Of a stretch of DNA of 20,509 nucleotides, positions 7,501-14,757 are shown one piece after another (position 1 is the stretch's first letter; every line of letters starts with the position of its first letter). Below the pieces are notes generated by a model. It was not told the DNA's origin. It saw nothing but the letters and a program-made list of their open reading frames with translations, and ran no database searches. The DNA lies in contig CAZOYN010000013.1 in NCBI GenBank assembly GCA_964584135.1, positions 1 to 20,509 of the forward strand. Direction: 5' to 3'. Made by a program: the position numbers and the translations under genes. The DNA comes from CAZOYN01 sp964584135. Its GTDB lineage: Bacteria; Patescibacteriota; Saccharimonadia; Saccharimonadales; UBA4665.

Positions 7501-8036
7501 TTGCTACCAACTATAAAAATGTTGCCCAGGGCGCTGGTGGGTGGGGCAATACAGACTCAGAGGCTGCCGGATCATGGATTGGAGCGGCATTTGAGCACCA
7601 GAACCAGCACCTGGAATACAAGTACACTGACTGGCAGACTGGTAACCTGAGCAAGGCTGATGATTATGTTGACGAGATTTACGAAAAGAAGGGCAGCTAT
7701 CCATTAGCACAAATGAGCTCAAATAGTATTGAAAGATTAATCACTGCATATAATGACCCCTCTGCTGACGATACACGAAGGCAGAAAATTGCATCCATTG
7801 CTGAGTCATTCATGCATGAATTTGGTGCTGGCGGCCAACAAATTGGCGAGGCCACCGGACAAGAACAACGTCCAATCATCACAACTGCGGACGATGAAGT
7901 ATCGGGACGGAAGCAGGCCAGTGTCCAAGGTGCTGCCCACGTTGCCGAGAGAGTGCGCGAACTAGCCGTGCTAACAGGAAGATATAATCCAGGAGCACCT
8001 CCCCCAGGCACACCTCCGGCGCCCCCACAAAGGTAA
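4503..8036 (+). CDS. Large polytopic VirB6/TrbL-like protein with big ectodomain and cytoplasmic tail
   Basis: The 1177-aa product starts with a basic, hydrophobic signal/anchor (about 1-45). About 450 extracytoplasmic residues follow in two parts (about 46-220 and 240-480), separated by a Gly/Ser linker (GSGGGSGGSASSG). The second part has an acidic repeat, DINTDSDNGQTDFNIDGDG (about 307-325), that resembles a calcium-binding DxDxDG loop. A hydrophobic core (about 550-812) holds roughly seven or eight helices, as in VirB6/TrbL channel proteins. A charged tail (813-1177) ends in a Pro-rich APPPGTPPAPP segment. VirB6 proteins are inner-membrane channel parts of T4SS and are usually 300-400 aa, so both extensions are unusual. 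Start: TAACTT lies 6 nt before the ATG, with no SD. Topology is confident; family by context and layout. Confidence 0.74.
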   Translation: MVTSKAKIVKIKANSKRLGVIFLMLVLVVPSLFSAFKPTPVAAVAASGLPTVYGNSSLLCAPEISGPEPGDGAFGTVMDASNTLNAQSQMYNLSQGIAGEPSAETAVFKAMFNKQNVMVIDFVGANGATNSNNLCGGSMALFREVGASDQNTFYGVWGCANASLDQSGGNTLCPQGHGPQYKLVSGAVDPIKKTLSFGLPNGVKGTVAFTGDTSVLANSQFFATGSGGGSGGSASSGMSLSTCIATYQQSGIQQPCLDGKTASFSDWAHISFDGETYTAGRWAGSHIYYTLDTSSDSVLAGMSPKFDINTDSDNGQTDFNIDGDGTDPAQLTQLRNALTRQGLQGTLQITYDVDSTNGNVKTTMAGVDTVANYYPDASDPAKDIVQLVFTNGAGGNENHFYGTYSRAGATSSTFTLTGSGAGYSGCGSGKQPRFIVTSRPGTTPGDGAANWYLQANDTACDEVVIPVVMHFEKAGTAPPTIGTTSTTPSGSSTPNCEISGSPLTWILCPVFNIISDGAHAIFQYVVQPFLITPPVSTDPHDPGFQIWSNFRVYGDIFLLIALLVIVFGQSIGGGLVDAYTAKKVLPRLLAAAILINLSIYIVALLVDITNVIGAGIGSLLTTPIRQCTTGAGNCWDFHLSAGDQLGVFSVGFIGLLATLGGLVGFFGVLFAGGIGAILMTVFFTALPMIFAVLAVFITLVIRKGLILFLLVTSPVAFALYCLPNTEKYFRKWWDLLLESLMVYPIIVAIFAVADVLSITLLNSNGITPDSLQSGSNFFAGHLDRVIALVVAFLLQFIPLLLIPFAFRFASGALKRVYDVATGTGARINEAVKPRKQQAKADYQAQALARRGDLYHKLNGRGGAVGRFAARRVGGYNIEAALSAGRAEKAKQLNDQIATGRDEEIRGLSVNKKWAMRQAAFGAVQTDADGKRFRTNGQVREYLDGNDNVTKRDFMSLGGAWINENDVDAGHARWGKDTFAQQASLAYEMRKAQSEGQLKNLATNYKNVAQGAGGWGNTDSEAAGSWIGAAFEHQNQHLEYKYTDWQTGNLSKADDYVDEIYEKKGSYPLAQMSSNSIERLITAYNDPSADDTRRQKIASIAESFMHEFGAGGQQIGEATGQEQRPIITTADDEVSGRKQASVQGAAHVAERVRELAVLTGRYNPGAPPPGTPPAPPQR

Positions 8037-8046
8037 GCAGCTAAAC

Positions 8047-8052
8047 TATACT
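8047..8052 (+). promoter_or_regulatory. -10 element of the PrgI gene, leaderless geometry
   Basis: TATACT ends 8 nt before the ATG at 8061, in the 24-bp gap after the VirB6-like gene. No SD is present and no good -35 is seen. It implies a separate transcript for the PrgI/VirB4 genes that starts at or next to the start codon. Confidence 0.5.
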
Positions 8053-8060
8053 TAAATATT

Positions 8061-9146
8061 ATGGCTACCTATAAACTCATCCAAGACATTGAGGCCGAGG
8101 ATAAAATCCTTGGGCCATTGACGCTCAGGCAGTTTATTTACGCCCTGGTGGCCGTGCTGTTCCTGTACCTGAGCTTCGTTGTGCTCACCAAGCACGCGGC
8201 GTTTTTGCTAACCATATTCCTGCCGCCAGCCATCTTTTTTGGCTTTTTTGCCTTCCCGTTCGGCAAGGACCAGTCCACTGAGGTTTGGGCCCTGGCCAAA
8301 ATTCGGTTTTTGTTTAAGCCGCGGCGGCGCATCTGGGACCAGAGCGGCGTAAAAGAACTGGTCACCATTACCGCGCCCAAGAAAATTGAGCGGGTGCTCA
8401 CCAACGGCTTGAACCCCGCAGAAGTGGAGGGCCGGTTGCAGGCCCTAGCCAACACTATCGATAGCCGCGGTTGGGCGATTAAGAACGTTGCCGTCAACCT
8501 GTACGGCCAGCCCAACCCGCTAGTTGCCGCCCCGTCCGACCGGCTGATTGACATTAACAATATGCCCCATGAGGTACCAAGCTATGATGTGCAGGCCTCA
8601 GATGATATCTTAGACACTCAGAGCAACCCCATCGCCCAGCAATTTGACCAGATGATCCAGGCCTCTACCCAGGCCCACCGCCAGGAAATAATTAATAACA
8701 TGAACGCTCAGCAGCAAGCAGCCCCAGCCGATGCCCCGGCTGACTATTGGTTCTTAAACCAGCCCGCGGCGCCAACTGCTGTAGCCCCCGGCCAAGCTAC
8801 CTTTAGCAAAGCCCAGGTGGTATTGCCCGGTTCGGCCGATGACACTGCCGTACCCGCCAAGGCTGAAACCCCAGCCGAAGAAGTCCTCGCCGAGAAGCTC
8901 AAGGCCCAGCACCTGGCACAACCGGAATCATATAGTCACTTACGCACCTTGCAGCCACTTGGCAACCAAGCGGCACCAGCTCCAGCGCCAGCCCCCCAGG
9001 CCTCCCTAACTAGCCGCCCCGCCCCTGATCCTGCTATACTATCTCTGGCAAGCAACAACGACCTGAACGTGGCAACTTTGGCGCGACAAGCCAACAAATC
9101 CAAGAATCTGCCGCCAGATGACGAAGTTGTGATTTCATTACACTAA
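8061..9146 (+). CDS. PrgI family (VirB3-like) membrane protein with long cytoplasmic tail
   Basis: The 361-aa product opens with YKLIQDIEAEDKILGPLTLRQ, followed by two closely spaced helices (about 25-43 and 46-68) and FPFGKDQSTEVWALAKIRF. This is the layout of PrgI family proteins, the VirB3 equivalents in Gram-positive and CPR T4SS. Family members are usually around 100-130 aa. Here a low-complexity, Pro/Ala/Gln-rich tail of about 230 residues follows, rich in APAP repeats near 305-320. VirB3 works with VirB4 at the inner membrane, and the next two genes are VirB4-related, which supports the call. The tail may be a flexible docking arm; that is inference. Confidence 0.84.
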   Translation: MATYKLIQDIEAEDKILGPLTLRQFIYALVAVLFLYLSFVVLTKHAAFLLTIFLPPAIFFGFFAFPFGKDQSTEVWALAKIRFLFKPRRRIWDQSGVKELVTITAPKKIERVLTNGLNPAEVEGRLQALANTIDSRGWAIKNVAVNLYGQPNPLVAAPSDRLIDINNMPHEVPSYDVQASDDILDTQSNPIAQQFDQMIQASTQAHRQEIINNMNAQQQAAPADAPADYWFLNQPAAPTAVAPGQATFSKAQVVLPGSADDTAVPAKAETPAEEVLAEKLKAQHLAQPESYSHLRTLQPLGNQAAPAPAPAPQASLTSRPAPDPAILSLASNNDLNVATLARQANKSKNLPPDDEVVISLH

Positions 9147-9162
9147 CAGACACCCCGTTAGT
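9142..9162 (+). promoter_or_regulatory. Small hairpin between the PrgI stop and the next SD
   Basis: ACTAAC and GTTAGT form a 6-bp stem with a 9-nt loop. The stem includes the PrgI stop codon. No T-run follows, so it is not a terminator. It lies just before the SD-like AAGGTGG of the next gene and could tune its translation. Confidence 0.3.
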
Positions 9163-9181
9163 CGAAAAGGTGGGCGATAGA

Positions 9182-10186
9182 ATGGATCCCTCAATACCGA
9201 ACCAAGTTACTACTCCCGGGCAAGCACCCGTGGATCCGAATAACGTCGCGATCGACCCTTCCAGCCTGCCCAGGCAGAATTTATACCCCTCAAATCAGGC
9301 GCCCATAGCCCAGCCGGCTCCGCTGTCGAGCGTACCGTTGCCGCCGGCACCTGCCCAATATGTTCCGCCGGCACCGCCGAGCCAGTATCCAGTACCCTCG
9401 AGCCCCGCAGCTCCTGTTACATCGCAGCCCGCCACGCCAGCATCTGTTGCGCCGCGCACCAACCCTAATAGCACCCAAAACACCCTGCAAATCGCTGAAA
9501 TCCGCGACGGCATTGTGATTATGAACGACGGTTCGTTCCGCTCGGTCATCATTGTTAAAAGCATTAACTTCGACCTGATGAGCCCGCAAGAACAAGAGGC
9601 TGTTGAATACAGCTACCAAGGTTTTCTGAACTCGCTGTACTTCCCGGTGCAGATATTCATACGCTCACAGCGGGTCGACCTGCAGCCCTATATCGAAAAG
9701 TTGGATAAAATCCGTACCGAGCACGACAATATGCTGCTGGCGCTTTTAATGGAAGATTACATCGGTTATATTGACGCCCTCAGCCAGCAAACCAATATCA
9801 TGGACAAGAAGTTTTATATGGTGGTGCCGTTCTTCCCGGTAACTGATGTGCAAAAGGCCCTAACCCAGAGCAAGAACTTCTTTAGCGGCCTGGGCACTAT
9901 TTTCAGCAGAAAAGAGCAGCACGTAACCATTAACGAAGCTGATTTGGAAAACGCCAAAACTGAGCTCCGTAACCGCGTCCAGGCCGTGCTGTCCGGGCTG
10001 CTACAATGCAATATCCAGGGCCTGCCACTCGACACCCAGGAGTTAATTGAGCTGTACTACGACACCTACAACCCCGATACGGCCACCCGCCAGACCCTCA
10101 AGAACTTCAATGAGATGACGGCTGACATCATCACCAAAGGGCAAGGCGCCGCGCCCCAAGCCCATTTGCAAAGGGAACTGCAGTAG
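9182..10186 (+). CDS. TraC-like / VirB4 N-terminal-domain protein
   Basis: The 334-aa product has a Pro-rich, disordered N-terminus (about 1-95) and then a globular domain beginning near IAEIRDGIVIMNDGSFRSV. This resembles the N-terminal (TraC-like) region of VirB4/TraC ATPases, before the motor domain. No Walker motif is present. The frame is open from a GTG at 9170, but the ATG at 9182 is preferred because AAGGTGG sits correctly upstream of it. It ends one base before the VirB4 gene, so the two are translated together. It is likely a membrane-peripheral partner of VirB4, acting as a separate or duplicated N-module. It is not a frameshift fragment, since the next gene has its own complete N-terminal region. 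Confidence 0.72.
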   Translation: MDPSIPNQVTTPGQAPVDPNNVAIDPSSLPRQNLYPSNQAPIAQPAPLSSVPLPPAPAQYVPPAPPSQYPVPSSPAAPVTSQPATPASVAPRTNPNSTQNTLQIAEIRDGIVIMNDGSFRSVIIVKSINFDLMSPQEQEAVEYSYQGFLNSLYFPVQIFIRSQRVDLQPYIEKLDKIRTEHDNMLLALLMEDYIGYIDALSQQTNIMDKKFYMVVPFFPVTDVQKALTQSKNFFSGLGTIFSRKEQHVTINEADLENAKTELRNRVQAVLSGLLQCNIQGLPLDTQELIELYYDTYNPDTATRQTLKNFNEMTADIITKGQGAAPQAHLQRELQ

Positions 10187-10187
10187 C

Positions 10188-12107
10188 ATGGCCAAGCAAC
10201 CGCCTCTAGACCCCGTAACTATCGCCCAGCAACAGCGGGCCCGTGAGCAACAAGAGGTTCAAGCTGCTTTCCAAAAGGGGATTACCGCGCTGCGCGACTT
10301 TATCGCGCCCAGTTCCATTGAATTTTCCAGCACGCATTTTCAGCTTGGCACCCGTTACGCCCGCAGCTACTACGTTTACGGCTACCCGCGCCAGGTCTAC
10401 ACGGGTTGGTTAAGCAGCCTGGTTAACATCGACGAAGTTATCGATACCAGTATGTATATATACCCGGTAGAGAGCCAGGTGGTACTGGAGAATTTGCGTA
10501 AAAAAGTCACTCAGTTAGAGGCCGGCATCCAGATTGACAGCGAAAAAGGCCGGGTGCGCGACCCTGGCAAGCAAGCAGCTATCATTGACGCCGAAGAAAT
10601 GCGCGACCGCCTGCAGGTCGGCGAGGAACGCTTCTTCCGTTTTGGCCTATACTTTACGATCTACGCCAGCTCACTGGAAGAACTGGAATTTGTCAGCCAC
10701 AAGGTGGAGTCTATGCTGGGCCAGCAACTGGTCTACTCTAAGCCGGCTACCTCCCAGCAAGAGCAGGGGCTCAATAGCACCGTGCCGCAAATGACCGACC
10801 AGCTACAAATTCGCCGTAATATGAGCACCGGTGCCCTGAGCACCAGCTTCCCATTCACCTCAGCCGACCTGTCGCAAGATAACGGCATCCTCTACGGCAT
10901 TAATATGCACAATTCCGGCTTGGTGATTTTTGACCGCTTCTCCCTGGAAAACGGTAATTCGGTAGTCTTTGCCAAGTCTGGCGCCGGCAAGTCGTTTACC
11001 GTCAAACTGGAAGCCCTGCGCAGCATGATGTTCGGCACTGAAATCTTTATTATCGACCCCGAGAATGAGTACCAGCGGATGTGTGAGGCGGTTGGCGGAG
11101 CCTATGTCCGCCTGAGCTTGAACTCGGCTACCCGCATTAACCCCTTTGACCTGCCAAAGGTAGTTGACGCCGAGGAAGCTGACAACGCCCTGCGCTCCAA
11201 TTTAATAACTTTGCACGGCCTGTTGCGGCTGATGATGGGTGGCGCCCAAGCCCAGATGTTGGGCGGCAACTCGGCGCTGATGCCCGCGCTGGCCCCCTCC
11301 GAAGAAGCCGACCTGGACGCGGCCTTAATTGAAACCTACGCCAAGGCCGGCATTACCAATGACCCGCTGACGCATACCGGCGTCCCGCCAACTATCAACG
11401 ACTTGTACGACACGCTACTGCACATGGGCGGCACCGGCCCGCAACTGGCCCAGCGCCTGCGCAAGTACACCAGCGGCACCTTCGCCGGTATTTTCTCGCA
11501 GCAGTCTAACATCGACATCAACAACCCCATGGTCGTCTTTAACATCCGCGCCTTGGAAGACGAGCTGCGTCCGGTGGCCATGTATATTGTGCTGAATTAC
11601 ATCTGGAACAAGACCAAATCCGACCAAAAACGGCGTCTCATGATTGTGGACGAAGCCTGGCAGCTGATGAAGTACGAAGACAGCGCCAACTTCTTGTTCA
11701 GCCTGGCCAAGCGGGCCCGCAAGTACAACCTCGGCATTACCACTATTACCCAAGACGTCGAGGACTTTATGGGCTCCCGCATGGGGCGGGCAATCGTGGC
11801 TAACGCTTCTATGCAGTTCCTTTTAAAACAATCTTCTTCGGCGGTTGATGTCCTGTCCGACGTCTTCAAATTGACCAGCGAGGAAAAGAAGCGCCTCAGC
11901 CAGTTCCCGGTGGGCCAAGGCCTGTTTTTTGCCGGCCAAAACCACGTCCATATCCAGGTTGTGGCCAGCCCCACCGAAACTGGCTTGATCACCACCAACC
12001 CCGAACAAATCCAGCAGATGAACACTGAAAGGGCGCAAACCGGCGAGTTCAGCCAGCCCCAGGGAACAATCGACCTTGACAACCGCTTGTACCCCGGCAG
12101 CGCGTAA
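10188..12107 (+). CDS. virB4: VirB4-family T4SS ATPase
   Basis: The 639-aa product has a VirB4 N-terminal region (about 1-240) and a RecA-like motor. Walker A is AKSGAGKS at 262-269 (Lys268). IIDPENEY follows, the typical VirB4 segment after Walker A. Walker B is LMIVDEAW at 484-491 (Asp488, Glu489). The downstream TITQDVEDF holds the sensor glutamine. VirB4 ATPases power assembly and substrate movement in T4SS from the cytoplasmic face of the membrane. The length is normal for the Gram-positive/CPR type. No SD: the ATG follows the previous stop by one base, so translation is coupled. No VirD4 or VirB11 ATPase is in the window, so this is the only visible motor of the system. Confidence 0.93.
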   Translation: MAKQPPLDPVTIAQQQRAREQQEVQAAFQKGITALRDFIAPSSIEFSSTHFQLGTRYARSYYVYGYPRQVYTGWLSSLVNIDEVIDTSMYIYPVESQVVLENLRKKVTQLEAGIQIDSEKGRVRDPGKQAAIIDAEEMRDRLQVGEERFFRFGLYFTIYASSLEELEFVSHKVESMLGQQLVYSKPATSQQEQGLNSTVPQMTDQLQIRRNMSTGALSTSFPFTSADLSQDNGILYGINMHNSGLVIFDRFSLENGNSVVFAKSGAGKSFTVKLEALRSMMFGTEIFIIDPENEYQRMCEAVGGAYVRLSLNSATRINPFDLPKVVDAEEADNALRSNLITLHGLLRLMMGGAQAQMLGGNSALMPALAPSEEADLDAALIETYAKAGITNDPLTHTGVPPTINDLYDTLLHMGGTGPQLAQRLRKYTSGTFAGIFSQQSNIDINNPMVVFNIRALEDELRPVAMYIVLNYIWNKTKSDQKRRLMIVDEAWQLMKYEDSANFLFSLAKRARKYNLGITTITQDVEDFMGSRMGRAIVANASMQFLLKQSSSAVDVLSDVFKLTSEEKKRLSQFPVGQGLFFAGQNHVHIQVVASPTETGLITTNPEQIQQMNTERAQTGEFSQPQGTIDLDNRLYPGSA

Positions 12108-12117
12108 AAGGTATAAT
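12087..12117 (+). promoter_or_regulatory. Promoter of the 877-aa protein gene, leaderless geometry
   Basis: A perfect TATAAT (12112-12117) is followed by 6 nt and the ATG at 12124, so transcription should start at the A of the start codon. TTGTAC (12087-12092) is a possible -35 with a long 19-nt spacer. The AAAAGG upstream is too far from the ATG for an SD. It lies inside and just after the end of virB4. Confidence 0.62.
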
Positions 12118-12123
12118 CCCTAA

Positions 12124-14757
12124 ATGGCCCAGCAAATCTTTTACCAGCCCCCCAAGCGGCGCCGTGATCTTGATAATGAACAAGTAGGCGACGAGCCATT
12201 GGTGCCATCAGGCCCACCAAGCAAATCGTCAGAAGTTAGCCAGGATGCCCAAAATACGCTCGACAATATTGACGATGTGTTGCGGGACGCCGAGCAAAGT
12301 GGCGGCAGTTTTTTTAACCCGGCTGGTGATGCTGCAAGCGATGCAGGTTCAGAAAGCAGCGCTGTTTCGCCAACTGGGCTCGAAACCGCTGAAACTACTG
12401 CCGGAGCCACTGGAGCCAATCAATTCAACTTCCGTCCAGACGAAAAAGACGGCAGTAGTTTTAAAGACAGGCTCCTGAGTGCCTCAAAACAGAATAAAAA
12501 TAAGCTACTTATAGGCGGCGGTGTCACCGGTGTGGCTGTTGGCGGTTTTGTTGCACTATTTCTAGCTCTCATCCCGCTCAAGATTGAACACATAGTGAAT
12601 AATCTAGAGAGCCACTTTTTTGCTTCATCCAACCAGGCTATGGGCCAAGAAACGGACACGCTATTAAGCGGCTATATCAAAAACCACATCATCCCAGGGC
12701 TAAAAACCAACCGTTGCAGGAACACAACGAGTCGTGATTGTGTGGCGGTTGTAACTGGAAGTTCGCCAGTTGCCAAGCTGTATGCCGGCTGGCAGCAAAA
12801 TAAGTTGGAGACGAGATTGGCAGACGAATTTGGTATAGAGTTTGGGAAAGATAGCAGTGGACGCATCTATATGAAGGCGCCTGGCTTAGACCCAAACGGT
12901 ATTGACCTCTCTGACTTAGAGGATGGGAGGAAAGCGACTATCTTTGACTACCCCCAGGTCAGCCGTTCCCAGGCCCGCCAGGCCCTTCGTGACGCGGAAG
13001 AAAACCTGACGTTCTGGGATAGGGCATGGACAAGGTTTAAAGTCGGTAAGCTTGCAGAGCAAAAATACGGGGTGAAACGTTGCATTATTGCTTGTGATAC
13101 AAAAGATAAGTTTGCCGATAAGATAACCAGTAAAAAGGCAGCGGCAAAAGCCAAGCTTGTTGAAAGAATTATTGAGCCTCGGAGCGCAAATTTGGCAGCA
13201 GCTATTGGGTGCTTTATTGACCCGAATTGTCATCCAGAACAGGTAGACACCACCAATAGCAATCCGGCCGACGGCACCAACGGCGAGGCGGAAAGTGACT
13301 TTGATAGGACAGTTCGCTCCAACCTTGATGAAGCGGCGGCTTCTTTTGGTCAGCGGTCGCTTGACCAGCTCGCTACGGTCTTGGACGACATACGCCAAAA
13401 TCATAACGGCAGCTTTTCTGATTATCTTGTCAGCAACGTACTTGAAAAACTCGGCGCCAAAGAAGTAACCAAAGAGACGGTTACTAAGGCTATCCCCATA
13501 GTTGGATGGGTTAACCTAGCGGCTGAGGCAACAGGCGAAATTAAAGATTCCGGCCCTAAAGTGAAAAAAATTTCTTACGACATTAATAAGGCGTCGGACG
13601 TGCAGGACTTCATGATGTTCCGCACCGTTTCAGATGAAGCCAAAGCTGGGCATATGGACGCCACTGAGCTTGGCTCTTTCGTAGATAGCCTAGGGCCTGC
13701 TGCCCAGGCAGGCGGCAAAGGCGCGGGAGCCGAGGCAACGCCCCTGTATAGCAAATTGCTCGGCGACAGCTCGTCGGCTGTAGAATCGGATGGGAAAACG
13801 GTCTTATCAAACAACAGGACATATACTTGCGATGAAAACAATAAGCCCGTGCCCAAAGACAAGTTTATATGCCCAGCCGAGGACCTGCGCCACAACAATA
13901 ACATAACTAGCGCTGCCGAGATTGCGAGTAGTGCCGTACCCCAACCAGTCGCTACACTTGCCGGTTACTGGAACGCGACTGGCGGGAGAGTAGTTGACGC
14001 TCTCGGCAGCGTACTGAGTGGCATTGGCGGGGCAGTCTGTTCAGTGCCAGGCGTGAACACTATTTGTGACTCTGTAAAGAGCCTCATTTCCGGTGTAGCG
14101 GGACCGCTGTTCGCGTGGGTCATAAACACCTTCTTCCAGACAACAATAACTACCAATATGAGCGGCGGCCGGAGCTTTGATACGCTCGCTGGTGGAGCAG
14201 ACGCGCTTGGCAACGACTCCTGTCAGCACACGCTTGGCTGCCAAGTTATAACGCCTAAGCAATCCGCAGCTATTATCAACCAACAGCTCGCAGAGGAGAA
14301 GGCTGCCTTTAACCACCAATCGCTCTTCGCCCGAATGTTCAATACAACAAGCCCCTATTCGCTGACTTCAAAAGTCGCCATGGCTATGCCAACAAGCCTG
14401 GCTGTGGCTGCCCAAGATACTTTTGCCAGCCTGGTCAGTGATCCGTTTGGGAAGTTGGCCCATGGTATTGGCACGATCTTTTCTTCGCATGGTGTTTCAG
14501 CCGACGTATTGCCAAGTGATGATCCGTTTGGCATTGACCAGTATGGTTACCCTAATGGCACAATCCCAAGCGACCCAGAAGCTTACTGGAACGCCCACTG
14601 CCAAGATGGGAGCCAGACCAAAGCCTGGAATGAAGACGCAGCCGCCCACTTAAATCCTGATACTGAAGCGCCTCAAAACCTCACCACCAACCCTTGCTTG
14701 CTTATCCAGTCGGGCGCACAGAGCGCTGGCGCGCTCTATGGAGTGCCCCAGCAATGA
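12124..14757 (+). CDS. Unrecognised 877-aa single-pass membrane protein of the T4SS-like cluster
   Basis: I do not recognise a family. The N-terminus (1-125) is polar and probably disordered, with a basic start (PPKRRRD), and would be cytoplasmic. One clear helix follows (about 128-153, from LLIGGGVTGVAVGG). About 720 outside residues contain paired cysteines (for example CRNTTSRDC and CIIACD), several likely helical stretches, and a Gly-rich hydrophobic region near 624-672 that might insert in a membrane or be a buried core. It follows VirB4 directly and overlaps the peptidoglycan hydrolase gene by ATGA, so it probably acts with that enzyme in the envelope. A VirB10-like or scaffold role is possible but unsupported by motif. 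Codon use looks less GC-rich than in PrgI/VirB4. Confidence 0.8.
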   Translation: MAQQIFYQPPKRRRDLDNEQVGDEPLVPSGPPSKSSEVSQDAQNTLDNIDDVLRDAEQSGGSFFNPAGDAASDAGSESSAVSPTGLETAETTAGATGANQFNFRPDEKDGSSFKDRLLSASKQNKNKLLIGGGVTGVAVGGFVALFLALIPLKIEHIVNNLESHFFASSNQAMGQETDTLLSGYIKNHIIPGLKTNRCRNTTSRDCVAVVTGSSPVAKLYAGWQQNKLETRLADEFGIEFGKDSSGRIYMKAPGLDPNGIDLSDLEDGRKATIFDYPQVSRSQARQALRDAEENLTFWDRAWTRFKVGKLAEQKYGVKRCIIACDTKDKFADKITSKKAAAKAKLVERIIEPRSANLAAAIGCFIDPNCHPEQVDTTNSNPADGTNGEAESDFDRTVRSNLDEAAASFGQRSLDQLATVLDDIRQNHNGSFSDYLVSNVLEKLGAKEVTKETVTKAIPIVGWVNLAAEATGEIKDSGPKVKKISYDINKASDVQDFMMFRTVSDEAKAGHMDATELGSFVDSLGPAAQAGGKGAGAEATPLYSKLLGDSSSAVESDGKTVLSNNRTYTCDENNKPVPKDKFICPAEDLRHNNNITSAAEIASSAVPQPVATLAGYWNATGGRVVDALGSVLSGIGGAVCSVPGVNTICDSVKSLISGVAGPLFAWVINTFFQTTITTNMSGGRSFDTLAGGADALGNDSCQHTLGCQVITPKQSAAIINQQLAEEKAAFNHQSLFARMFNTTSPYSLTSKVAMAMPTSLAVAAQDTFASLVSDPFGKLAHGIGTIFSSHGVSADVLPSDDPFGIDQYGYPNGTIPSDPEAYWNAHCQDGSQTKAWNEDAAAHLNPDTEAPQNLTTNPCLLIQSGAQSAGALYGVPQQ

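Noticed and set aside
9182..12107. A single VirB4 gene broken by a frameshift
   Set aside because: The second gene has its own complete N-terminal region before Walker A and a normal family length, so nothing is missing from it.
14694..14753. Upstream start for the wall hydrolase
   Set aside because: It would place 20 polar residues before a standard signal peptide; the ATGA overlap at 14754 is the typical coupled start.
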